From positions 1 to 64,000 of the forward strand of contig CP047423.1 of the NCBI GenBank assembly GCA_014058405.1: a DNA stretch of 64,000 bases, written 5' to 3'. The notes beneath the pieces were generated by a model. The model saw nothing but the letters and a program-made list of their open reading frames with translations. It ran no database searches and was not told the origin of the DNA. Within the stretch, counting starts at the first letter, position 1; every line of letters begins with the position of its first letter. The position numbers and the translations under genes are program-made. This DNA comes from Candidatus Nitrospira kreftii. Its GTDB lineage: Bacteria > Nitrospirota > Nitrospiria > Nitrospirales > Nitrospiraceae. This document shows positions 29,918 through 36,473 of the stretch, in pieces.

Positions 29918-29951
29918 TGCCCCACCCCCGTGTGTTGTGCGGGGTGGGGCA
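29918..29951. promoter_or_regulatory. GC-rich 11-bp inverted repeat before the RadC gene
   Basis: Perfect arms TGCCCCACCCC and GGGGTGGGGCA with a 12-base loop, followed on the plus strand by ATATCTTT and then the AAGGAGGAACT ribosome-binding site of the RadC gene. It may be a terminator, a translation-control hairpin, or a structured replication element of the adjoining phage genes. Confidence 0.5.
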
Positions 29952-29973
29952 TATCTTTGAAGGAGGAACTCGG

Positions 29974-30483
29974 ATGAAGAAACCAGCGCAACTCGCAGCA
30001 GCGGCCAGTCGGCCATTGGAATCCATCAGGCCAGCGGAGCCGTATCGGGCTCCTCGGTATCGGGTGACGCTCGTCTGTGAGACGGAGGGAACCGGGACGG
30101 CTGAACCGATTCGTGATTCGCTCACCGCCGTCCAGTTGTTCCGGCCCTGTTTTGAGGGCCTTGATCGGGAACACTTCCTCGTCTGTGGGCTGGATGCCAA
30201 ACATCGCGTCATCGGAATCAATCTGGTGTCGGTCGGCTCGTTGTCGCTCTCGATCGTGCATCCGCGAGAAGTGTTCAAGCCCTTGATCGTGATGAATGCG
30301 GCAGCCTGGTTGTGTAGCCATAATCATCCCTCTGGTGATCCTGCGCCCAGTCAGGAAGACCGACTGTTGACCAAACGACTGCGGGAGGTCGGGGACCTGG
30401 TGGGGATCACGCTGTTGGATCATGTCATCCTCGGGGAGGCCCGTCATTTCAGCTTTGCCGACGACGGCTGGCCTGGAACCTAA
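29974..30483 (+). CDS. RadC-family JAB-domain protein
   Basis: 169 residues with a JAB/MPN metalloprotease-like fold: an upstream glutamate (REHFLVCGL region), then the zinc motif SHNHPSGDPAPS and VGITLLDHVILG, the standard RadC C-terminal domain. The N-terminal helix-hairpin-helix part of chromosomal RadC is missing, as in the short RadC proteins of plasmids and islands, where they are common near anti-restriction genes; biochemical function is not established. It faces away from the phage operon and has an AAGGAGG Shine-Dalgarno preceded by a strong hairpin. Confidence 0.88.
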   Translation: MKKPAQLAAAASRPLESIRPAEPYRAPRYRVTLVCETEGTGTAEPIRDSLTAVQLFRPCFEGLDREHFLVCGLDAKHRVIGINLVSVGSLSLSIVHPREVFKPLIVMNAAAWLCSHNHPSGDPAPSQEDRLLTKRLREVGDLVGITLLDHVILGEARHFSFADDGWPGT

Positions 30484-30517
30484 ACCCTCTGGCCGGGTTC
30501 ACGAGATTCCGAGTGGT

Positions 30518-30661
30518 TTACGCCCTCAGGATCCGCAAGACCCAGAGCACGGCGGAGGCTGTGAGGGCGATGCCGATCACGGCGGCGCCCCACCCGATAA
30601 TGTCCGCCGAGAGTGAATTGCCTAATTGATGCAGATCCGATGCGACGGTGGCCCAGGCCAT
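30518..30661 (-). CDS. Second coat-like protein of the inovirus block (47 aa)
   Basis: A 47-codon gene with AAGGAG nine bases before its ATG. The product has a polar N-terminus, then DIIGWGAAVIGIALTASAV and ends LRILRA. It shares the D-I-x-x-W-G-x-x-x-I-G-x-A-L-T pattern with the coat protein encoded 130 bases upstream, but lacks a signal peptide. It is either a minor coat protein or a paralogue with a modified membrane insertion route. It is the last gene of the phage transcript. Confidence 0.65.
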   Translation of the reverse strand: MAWATVASDLHQLGNSLSADIIGWGAAVIGIALTASAVLWVLRILRA

Positions 30662-30756
30662 GAGAGTGTGCTCCTTCTTCGTTTCCGTTGTGTGCGTCCC
30701 CTGTGCCTGTGTTCCTCTTCATCTGCGTCTCGTGTTTCGTCTGTGTTCACAGAGCA

Positions 30757-30780
30757 GCTCCTGCCACGCGTTGCAGGAGC
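30757..30780 (-). terminator. Hairpin after the major coat gene
   Basis: Perfect 8-bp arms GCTCCTGC and GCAGGAGC with an 8-base loop, 15 bases beyond the coat gene stop codon. Filamentous phages carry a partial terminator at this place to boost coat mRNA. There is no U tract, so read-through into the following coat-like gene is expected. Confidence 0.5.
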
Positions 30781-30795
30781 CACTCGCTCGACGCC

Positions 30796-31005
30796 TTAGT
30801 GGACCAGCGATTTGACCCGCTTATAGGCGTAGATCGTGAGCGCCACGCCGATGAACACCACGCCCCAGGCCACAATATCGGCCTTCACGTTGGAGATCGT
30901 CGTGGTGCTGGCCGTATCCACCGGGAACACCTGCGCCAGTGCCGTGTAGGCACCAACCAAGGTCCCAAGGACCGCCAGCGAGAAACCTTGCCAGAACTTC
31001 CTCAT
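30796..31005 (-). CDS. Major coat protein (pVIII-like)
   Basis: 69-residue precursor: signal peptide MRKFWQGFSLAVLGTLVGAY ending at TALAQ, an amphipathic acidic-polar segment (VFPVDTASTTTISNVKAD), one membrane helix (IVAWGVVFIGVALTIYAY) and a basic C-terminus KRVKSLVH that would face the ssDNA. This is the classic architecture of inovirus major coat proteins. The start was set at ATG 31,005 with AAGGAGG eight bases upstream, the strongest ribosome-binding site of the block, in line with high expression. Confidence 0.85.
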   Translation of the reverse strand: MRKFWQGFSLAVLGTLVGAYTALAQVFPVDTASTTTISNVKADIVAWGVVFIGVALTIYAYKRVKSLVH

Positions 31006-31026
31006 ATGCCTCACCTCCTTTCTGGG

Positions 31027-31134
31027 CTACAAGTACGGATGCAGCATCAACCGGACGATGATGCCAACCGTGAAGCCCCCGAGATACATGGCCGCTGCCC
31101 AGAAGACAGCGGCATCAATCGCGGCTTGATCCAT
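31027..31134 (-). CDS. 35-residue single-span membrane protein of the inovirus block
   Basis: A 36-codon frame giving an acidic start (MDQAAIDAAVF), one hydrophobic helix (AAAMYLGGFTVGIIVRLML) and a short tail. It overlaps the last 20 bases of the zot gene in another frame and is followed 22 bases later by the coat gene. Position and size fit the small tip proteins (pVII/pIX class) of filamentous phages, but sequence identity to them cannot be judged at this length. Confidence 0.55.
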   Translation of the reverse strand: MDQAAIDAAVFWAAAMYLGGFTVGIIVRLMLHPYL

Positions 31135-32263
31135 CACACTCCCGTTCTTCGTTATCGACGCCGATACATTTCACATCCGGCTTGTTCTCTTGCTCGTTGA
31201 ACAATGGTGAGGTCTCGGCGGCCACTTCATCGAGCGGTTGCCGGGCCAACAGTTGCGGCATCACCGGCGGACTCCCTTCGCCACCCCAGACGATACGATC
31301 GGAGACCAGGCTCGGCGCGCCATTCACAATCTGCTCGGTGACGGGTGCACCCACCAAGGCCGCGATCTGTCCAGCGGTGAGGATGCGACCCTGCGCATCA
31401 ACCCAATAGGCCTTCCCATTCATCACGATACCGCCTTCGATCCGGAGGCGTTCTTGGGTCGGCATGGTGGCCGTGGTGGCGGACAATGATGGTGTCGGAG
31501 CATCAGATGACACCAAATGCTCGACTCTGCCAAGTGAGAGAGCCGTTGCATCACTCGGTGGAGCTGGAAGCTGAGCGGCTGAGGGCTTCGTCCCCGAGAA
31601 CCAGGTCCCCCAGCCGATAAAGCCGAGAGCTCCTATGAGCCCAATGAGTCCTATGATCAGCAGTGGACTGGACATGATGGTTTTCATCCGTCGCTCCTCC
31701 GTGATACCGCCGGTGGCATAGCTCGAATAGTAGGCGTAGATCGTCGGGTCATAGCGCCCGATCAAGGTGCGGATGACTTCGGTCTCTTCCGGATTCCCGC
31801 GCACAAAGCCCTGGAATCGTCGCCGCATCCCGAACCGTTCCATCCGGCGAAACTTGATCGTACTCTCAACCAAGCGCGTCACTCCGGAGGTCAGTTGCCG
31901 GTAGTCCTGCGCCATGAGGAGCAGATCGACGCCATAGTGGCGATGGGTTTCGAGCCACCGGAGGATGTCTCCGGGGACCTTCTCCTTGGCGCGGAAGATC
32001 ATCTGAGCCTCATCGAGACAGACCGCCGAGCCTGGTTCGATGGACAGGAGCAGCGAAGGAATGGCCGTTCTCTCGGTCCAGAGGGTGATCTGTTTCTGGA
32101 GTTCTGGAAGCGGTCGTCCTTCGAACAAGGCCAACCGATCCAGATAGAAGCCATCCACCGCCACATAGAGGCGGCGTCCGGCACGGAGCCAGGGCAGGAG
32201 ATAGTCCGCCACGGCGTAATAGGATTTCCCACTGCCGGGGGTGCCTTCGAGTAAGGTGATCAT
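31115..32263 (-). CDS. zot: Zot-family assembly ATPase (pI-like)
   Basis: 382-residue inner-membrane morphogenesis protein. Walker A EGTPGSGKS (residues 6-14) and Walker B VCLDEA (81-86) form the N-terminal ATPase; one membrane helix lies at about 200-222; the C-terminal domain is periplasmic. This is the standard Zot/pI topology; it drives coat assembly at the export site. ATG 32,263 overlaps the stop of the pVI-like gene by four bases. The name comes from the Vibrio CTX phage protein; no toxin activity is implied. Confidence 0.93.
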   Translation of the reverse strand: MITLLEGTPGSGKSYYAVADYLLPWLRAGRRLYVAVDGFYLDRLALFEGRPLPELQKQITLWTERTAIPSLLLSIEPGSAVCLDEAQMIFRAKEKVPGDILRWLETHRHYGVDLLLMAQDYRQLTSGVTRLVESTIKFRRMERFGMRRRFQGFVRGNPEETEVIRTLIGRYDPTIYAYYSSYATGGITEERRMKTIMSSPLLIIGLIGLIGALGFIGWGTWFSGTKPSAAQLPAPPSDATALSLGRVEHLVSSDAPTPSLSATTATMPTQERLRIEGGIVMNGKAYWVDAQGRILTAGQIAALVGAPVTEQIVNGAPSLVSDRIVWGGEGSPPVMPQLLARQPLDEVAAETSPLFNEQENKPDVKCIGVDNEERECDGSSRD

Positions 32264-32535
32264 GAGCCCCACCGGACAAAGGGAATCGCTTGGAGGGTGA
32301 ACCGCACCAACATCGCCGAGGCGATGATCGCCACGGCCTGACTCATGCCCGTGGCGCCGAGGACCCAGGTGTATTGCATCGGGATGACCGGCGCACTGAG
32401 GCTGCCAGTGCCGATTGAAGCTAAGAGCTGATCGGCCACCGCAAGGACGGAGTCCCAGCCGCCCTTCCAGACATCGGCGAAGGAGAGGATCATATCGAGC
32501 AAGAAGCAATAGATCAGATTGAGCAGTGCCGTCAT
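32260..32535 (-). CDS. pVI-like minor coat protein (DUF2523)
   Basis: 91 residues with three hydrophobic stretches and the C-terminal pattern MLVRFTLQAIPFVRW typical of the DUF2523 group that occupies the position of gene VI between gene III and gene I in inoviruses. It would help to terminate and release the filament with pIII. It starts three bases after the pIII-like stop codon and its own stop overlaps the zot ATG, so all three are translationally coupled. Confidence 0.85.
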   Translation of the reverse strand: MTALLNLIYCFLLDMILSFADVWKGGWDSVLAVADQLLASIGTGSLSAPVIPMQYTWVLGATGMSQAVAIIASAMLVRFTLQAIPFVRWGS

Positions 32536-32538
32536 GAC

Positions 32539-33768
32539 TTAGCCATTCCCCACAAAGATAATCCGATAGGCGGCGAAGCTCGCCCCAGCGATGACAATCG
32601 CGCGAAGGGCCAGAAACATCCCGGACCAGTCGTTGAAATTGACGGAGAAGTTTCCAAAGAGCGAGGAGTTCAAGGCGATGGTCGGGAGATCCGACGGCCA
32701 GGTAAGCGATTGCAAGAGTGCCAGTTGTCCCGCAATCCCGGATCCGCGCCAGGTCGTCAGGTGCTGGTCCAAGATCGATCCGAATGAACGGAGGTCATGC
32801 TCCCCGGTCGAGCATTGGACTGTCGTGGTGCTGTCATCTTGGGTCGTCGTGGACCCGTCCGGATTCGTCGTCGTGGTGGTGGTCGTGGTCGTCTGTTGGC
32901 TGGTGCTGGAGGTCGTTTGGGTTCCAGCCGGTGGGGTCGCATCCGGGTTGACCACGACATCATCCGGTGTCACTTGTGCGGTGGGCACCACCTGGGTCGA
33001 CAAGTCCGTCGCATCGATGGGGATCGTGGTCACGGAATCGGCGCCGGGAGCCGTATTCCCTGACCCGACGGGCGCGGCGTTACTCTCGATGGAATTCGGA
33101 TCACTGCTTGAAAGATTATTGAGATAGTCCGTCACCTGTTGCGGCGTGGCGGGCAGCCCTGGCACGAGGACGCCAGGCGACGCTCCCGGCTCAGGATACG
33201 CCCAACACCCCGACGGCTTGGGAAACCAGCCTTGCCACCCGGCCGGCACCGTCGGATAGGGCGGACCAGTAAAACAAATCGTGGTTGGGATGGAAATCCC
33301 TTGAGGGGAGCTGGCGTTGCAATCAGGATGGCCTGGACACTGATGCAACGTGCCCTGCGGGACCACCACCCCATCCACCGACACCCCACTCGGGCCCGCC
33401 GTGGCGTGTTTGATCTCGGCCACTTGCCCGTTATTGAGCGCCACGGACAGCAGCGTCAGCCCCGCGAGCACGCCCAAGACCGGCCAGCCCCCGGTCCCGG
33501 CCGTGACCAGCCGCACCGCGACACTCGTGCCGCTTGCCTGGGCAATCGCATGGCCGAGCGCCGTACTGATCGCCCCCCGCTGGGCCGCAATCGTCACCGC
33601 CTGGGCGGCCGGTGTGGCGATCCGCGCATAGGAGACCGCCAACGCCTGCGCCGGCGCCCAGCACAGCATGACGCCCAGGACATAGAGCAAGAGCCCGTAT
33701 GCACTGAGGCTTAGAGCCGCCCTGACAGCAGGCCCGCGATGAAACATGCGAGATAGAACAGCGTCCAT
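32539..33768 (-). CDS. pIII-like adsorption protein
   Basis: 409 residues. An N-terminal hydrophobic segment (LLLYVLGVMLCWAPAQALA) acts as signal, a cysteine-containing domain (residues about 110-230) follows, then a threonine-rich linker with runs such as TTTTTTTTT and SSTSQQ, a small C-terminal domain, and a membrane helix (MFLALRAIVIAGASFAAYRI). N-terminal receptor domains, flexible linker and C-terminal anchor are the layout of filamentous-phage attachment proteins, whose sequences diverge quickly; identity rests on architecture and gene order. ATG 33,768 overlaps the preceding tiny gene. Confidence 0.8.
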   Translation of the reverse strand: MDAVLSRMFHRGPAVRAALSLSAYGLLLYVLGVMLCWAPAQALAVSYARIATPAAQAVTIAAQRGAISTALGHAIAQASGTSVAVRLVTAGTGGWPVLGVLAGLTLLSVALNNGQVAEIKHATAGPSGVSVDGVVVPQGTLHQCPGHPDCNASSPQGISIPTTICFTGPPYPTVPAGWQGWFPKPSGCWAYPEPGASPGVLVPGLPATPQQVTDYLNNLSSSDPNSIESNAAPVGSGNTAPGADSVTTIPIDATDLSTQVVPTAQVTPDDVVVNPDATPPAGTQTTSSTSQQTTTTTTTTTNPDGSTTTQDDSTTTVQCSTGEHDLRSFGSILDQHLTTWRGSGIAGQLALLQSLTWPSDLPTIALNSSLFGNFSVNFNDWSGMFLALRAIVIAGASFAAYRIIFVGNG

Positions 33769-33806
33769 TGTAGTTGTTGCTCCACTGTCAGATCGGTGAA
33801 GATCAT
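33711..33806 (-). CDS. 31-residue membrane peptide overlapping the pIII-like gene
   Basis: A 32-codon frame encoding a short acidic N-terminus (MIFTDLTVEQQLQ) and a single helix (WTLFYLACFIAGLLSG). It starts between the ssDNA-binding protein and pIII-like genes and overlaps the first 58 bases of the latter in another frame. Size and place fit a pVII/pIX-type protein, but the ribosome-binding site is weak, so the call is tentative. Confidence 0.4.
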   Translation of the reverse strand: MIFTDLTVEQQLQWTLFYLACFIAGLLSGRL

Positions 33807-33824
33807 GTGAATCCAAATGTCTGA

Positions 33825-34115
33825 TTACTTCCCGTGCGAACCAGCTGCAGCTCCGTGAGTGATGGGCTGATAGCCCGTGACGTCGATGAACCGTTGGCCC
33901 TTGAACTCCCGGAGATTGACCGTGACCTGGGCCAGTTTCATTTTGTTCGCTTCCATCTGCTTGTAGAGGGCCTCGTGGTCCTCGGAGATATTCGCTTCCA
34001 AGGTGGTCGTATCCTCCTCGAAATAGAGCACGGCATTCCGGAAGGTCCGGGTGCCATCCTGACTTGGTCTCGCCTTGACGCCCATCACCACGCACGTTGC
34101 GACGAATTTCGACAT
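33825..34115 (-). CDS. ssDNA-binding protein (pV-like)
   Basis: 96 residues from ATG 34,115, which has AGGAGG six bases upstream. The sequence has the beta-rich pattern of a small OB-fold protein (KFVATCVVMGVKARP, RNAVLYFEEDTTTLEANI, KMKLAQVTVNLREFKGQRFIDVTGYQP). Its position between Rep and the coat genes is that of gene V, whose product coats phage ssDNA and stops double-strand replication. Identification rests on position, size and predicted fold. Confidence 0.7.
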   Translation of the reverse strand: MSKFVATCVVMGVKARPSQDGTRTFRNAVLYFEEDTTTLEANISEDHEALYKQMEANKMKLAQVTVNLREFKGQRFIDVTGYQPITHGAAAGSHGK

Positions 34116-34152
34116 GTGATGCCTCCTGGTTAGTAAGTGAATTGGTTGATTG

Positions 34153-34386
34153 TTAGTTGGACCATGGATACCAGCCCTGCTTGCTGCAGGACCATAAGTA
34201 GACCCACACGGCGCCGCAGTCCTGACAGCGACCGCGTAATCGTGGGCCACACATAAAGAGCGAGAGCACCCCGCTGTGACACCGACGGCAGAGGACCCGG
34301 CGTTCGCCATCCACTCCGGACGGTGTGGTCTGCGTGGTGTGAACGCGTACTCGTGTACGGACCGTTCCTCGTCGTGCGGTGGCCAT
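34153..34386 (-). CDS. Small zinc-ribbon protein
   Basis: 77 residues with a basic N-terminus (ATARRGTVRTRVRVHTTQ) and four cysteines in CRRCHSG and CQDCGAVW, a zinc-ribbon arrangement. AGGAGG lies upstream of ATG 34,386, which overlaps the previous stop codon (TGATG). Probably a DNA or RNA-binding regulator within the inovirus block; no known homologue is recognised. Confidence 0.65.
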   Translation of the reverse strand: MATARRGTVRTRVRVHTTQTTPSGVDGERRVLCRRCHSGVLSLFMCGPRLRGRCQDCGAVWVYLWSCSKQGWYPWSN

Positions 34387-34661
34387 CAGATGCCTCCTGT
34401 GTGCAGGAGGTCGGTCTGAGAAGGAACAGCGGTCGTTGCTAGTCGCATCCGGCCCCACCCTGCCTCCCGCTGACGGAGATGGTCCACCCGTGCATGCACC
34501 GCCTGCATGACTTCTCTATCCAGTCCCTCTGTTGCCGCCAGTTGGTAGAGCCCGACACGCAGCACATCCGAGTACGTCACATCCCGTTTGGCCGCGAGGC
34601 TCATCAGTAACGCTCTTTCTTCATTCAGCAGTTTCACCGTCTGTCCTGAGACGTGCTTCAT
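34386..34661 (-). CDS. Ribbon-helix-helix-like regulator
   Basis: 91 residues. The start MKHVSGQTVKLLNEERALLMSLA gives a beta strand then two helices, followed by KRDVTYSDVLRVGLYQLA, the pattern of RHH/Arc-like DNA-binding proteins. AAGGAG precedes the ATG at 34,661; an alternative start lies 33 bases upstream and would overlap the Rep stop codon. It may autoregulate the phage replication genes. Confidence 0.65.
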   Translation of the reverse strand: MKHVSGQTVKLLNEERALLMSLAAKRDVTYSDVLRVGLYQLAATEGLDREVMQAVHARVDHLRQREAGWGRMRLATTAVPSQTDLLHTGGI

Positions 34662-34690
34662 AGCGTGCTCCTTGTGATGAGCTGTGTCGT

Positions 34691-35746
34691 TCATGCAGGG
34701 CTGGCTTCATTCATCCCTGAGCCATAGGCCGCCGAGAATCCGTCCCGTGGATTCCACCACTGCAGCCGGCGTCTCGTGTTTTCGAGCGTCTTGCCCCCTT
34801 GGAGGAACGCCAGGTGTTTGCTGCGCCACCGATCCACGCCGTCGACAATGGTCCTGACCAGCCACCGTTCTCCCGCCTCCGGATGGGCACAGAGCAGGCT
34901 CAAGGTGGGTGCCAAGCTTCGCTCCGCCCAGCGTTTGACCTGTTCGATGGTCTTGACCGCCTGTACGATCGCGAGTTTGGCTCGGGCCATCCCCTCGGTG
35001 AGGTCTTTCCACCAGGGGAGGATCGGCGCGTAATAGCGATCCTTGGGATCGTCCGCTCTGGTGCAGTTTCGGAAATCCACGGCGGTGCGAAAGACGCCCA
35101 CGATATATTTCTGAAACGACTCTTGATCGAGCGTGGATAAGGCCAAGCCCACGGCCTGCGCCCGTTCCCGCTTCCATTCCATCTCCCAGCGCATCCAGGG
35201 TCCGTCGACTGGCTTCTCTTTGGCCCGTTGTTCCGCCGCTTTATCGTAGATCCGGAGATAGCTCTCCGATTGACGCGACCCCAAGGCGAGTGTCTTGCCA
35301 CGCTCAGCCCCCGTGGGCACATCGAGTCCGCCGATGATTCGGCATTGCCGAAAATGAGAGACACAGTGGCCTTTGGCCACGGCCTCATAGACCCCGTCGA
35401 CATCAATCACGCCGACCCGATCATCCAGCGCGACATCGATCCGGCCAAAATGCCCCTTCTGATCCAAGACCCACGCTGCCAGCGTATGAAACTTGTCAAA
35501 GGACCAATGACTGATCAGCTCTTGCGAGAGATCGACATGGACTTCGCGAGGCGCACGTTTGGCGCCTGTCGCAATCCGGCCATACCCGCTGTCATTGCCT
35601 CGGCAGATCCAGACTTCGCGGTACCCTTCATAGCCCTTCTCATCTCGGATCCAGTCTCCCTCACCGAGGACTCGCTTCAGGATCTCCACCGTGGAGGAAG
35701 GGACGGTAAACCGAAGCCATCCAATCGACATCGACCAGCTGCTCAT
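34691..35746 (-). CDS. Replication initiation factor (Rep_trans type, pII-like)
   Basis: 351 residues. From ATG 35,746 (CGGAGG upstream) the protein reads MSSWSMSIGWLRFTVP, then REVWICRGN, FGRIDVALDD and KTLALGSRQSESYLRIYDKAAEQ, the typical motifs of the phage/plasmid replication initiation factor family (nicking at the plus origin, catalytic Tyr in the SYLRIYDK motif). It starts rolling-circle replication of the filamentous phage. The start overlaps the stop of the upstream HTH gene (ATGA). Confidence 0.9.
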   Translation of the reverse strand: MSSWSMSIGWLRFTVPSSTVEILKRVLGEGDWIRDEKGYEGYREVWICRGNDSGYGRIATGAKRAPREVHVDLSQELISHWSFDKFHTLAAWVLDQKGHFGRIDVALDDRVGVIDVDGVYEAVAKGHCVSHFRQCRIIGGLDVPTGAERGKTLALGSRQSESYLRIYDKAAEQRAKEKPVDGPWMRWEMEWKRERAQAVGLALSTLDQESFQKYIVGVFRTAVDFRNCTRADDPKDRYYAPILPWWKDLTEGMARAKLAIVQAVKTIEQVKRWAERSLAPTLSLLCAHPEAGERWLVRTIVDGVDRWRSKHLAFLQGGKTLENTRRRLQWWNPRDGFSAAYGSGMNEASPA

Positions 35747-36039
35747 ACAGACCTCCGTGAACGTGGTTGGAATTTGCGCCCCCGTTTGACTAATCGGGGG
35801 CTGGGCTGCCCGTCGCGCCGTCGGCTGGCGCCGCCGGGCGCGCGGGTTGTGCACCGCCTGTTCGGCATCGCCTTGGCCCGCTCCTCCATCGCCCGTTGGA
35901 CCTTGCTGAGATCGAACCGGATGGTCCGAGCAATCTGTGCCCCAGGAATCTCTCCGGCCCGGAACGCCCGGTACACCGAGTCCTGACTGATGCCCAACTC
36001 ATGAGCCAGTTCCTTGACGGATAAGAACGTCCGCTTCAT
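35743..36039 (-). CDS. Helix-turn-helix protein, first gene of the inovirus block
   Basis: 98 residues. MKRTFLSVKELAHELGISQDSVYRAFRAGEIPGAQI is a MerR/Xis-type helix-turn-helix with wing; the C-terminus is very basic (RRRDGQ, KRGRKFQPRSRRSV). AAGGAG precedes ATG 36,039 and its stop overlaps the Rep start. It probably controls the phage promoter located about 70 bases upstream, where three 10-bp direct repeats are found. It differs from the excisionase-like protein at 29.4 kb. Confidence 0.8.
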   Translation of the reverse strand: MKRTFLSVKELAHELGISQDSVYRAFRAGEIPGAQIARTIRFDLSKVQRAMEERAKAMPNRRCTTRAPGGASRRRDGQPSPRLVKRGRKFQPRSRRSV

Positions 36040-36473
36040 CTGAAGTGCTCCTTCCGGTGCTGCTGATGACAGCGCTGACCCTACCGGCATCAGCGGGTGG
36101 AGGGAATCAGGCAGTTTGCGGCAGATTACGGCAGTTTAGGGCAGGAGCCGCAAAGGCAGCGGCGGAGAGGGATGCAACTTAGGTGCAACGAGTCCAGGGA
36201 CCGTCACTCGAACAACGAAGACCGCCTGGCTCCCGACAGCTCAGTGAGAGCGCAAAGTGGAAGACATGGTGACGAAAAGCAGCTCCGGCCATGGCAGCCC
36301 GCTCAGGTTGCAGCGGAATCGATGATGAATGGGTACATGTCTAGTCTTAGTTCCCTCACAAGTAGAAGTGATTTCTCGGGGAGGGACGGTGGCGACTTCT
36401 CTCAATCCTGGTGATTTCTCAAGGGGAAAGGGGTAAGCTTCCGGCGGCTAGTTACTACAGGGAATGTAACAAT
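36040..36473. other. Divergent intergenic region between phage block and hsdM
   Basis: 434 bases without a convincing gene. It must hold the promoters for the phage operon (minus) and hsdM (plus) and probably the phage origin. It contains 10-bp direct repeats at 36,110-36,145 and a repeat of GCAACT/TGCAAC type near 36,175-36,190. A 105-codon plus-strand frame here is very Arg/Gln/Ser-rich and lacks a ribosome-binding site; I do not call it. Confidence 0.6.
36110..36145. repeat. Tandem 10-bp iterons GGCAG(T/A)TT(A/G)N
   Basis: GGCAGTTTGC, GGCAGATTAC, GGCAGTTTAG and a fourth partial GGCAGG follow each other with a strict 10-bp period, one helical turn. They lie 70 bases upstream of the first phage gene and are likely binding sites for the HTH protein or the Rep protein. 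Confidence 0.6.

Larger units (their letters stand above)
30518..36039 (-). mobile_element. Inovirus-like (filamentous phage) gene block
   Basis: Twelve closely packed minus-strand genes in the filamentous-phage order: HTH, rolling-circle Rep (pII), RHH, zinc-ribbon, ssDNA-binding protein (pV-like), tiny membrane protein, adsorption protein (pIII-like), pVI-like DUF2523 protein, Zot (pI), tiny membrane protein, major coat protein and a second coat-like protein. Start and stop codons overlap repeatedly. No secretin (pIV) is encoded, so export would use a host secretin, as in many inoviruses. Confidence 0.85.

Noticed and set aside
29697..30278. N-terminal extension of the excisionase-like gene by 194 codons
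   Set aside because: The extension is antisense to RadC and lacks a family pattern; ATG 29,696 has the ribosome-binding site.
31115..32263. Zot as an enterotoxin
   Set aside because: Order and motifs show the phage assembly ATPase; toxin function of Zot applies to a cleaved Vibrio product and is not implied here.
36097..36414. 105-codon plus-strand frame
   Set aside because: Arg/Gln/Ser-rich composition, no ribosome-binding site, covers the iteron region; most likely non-coding.
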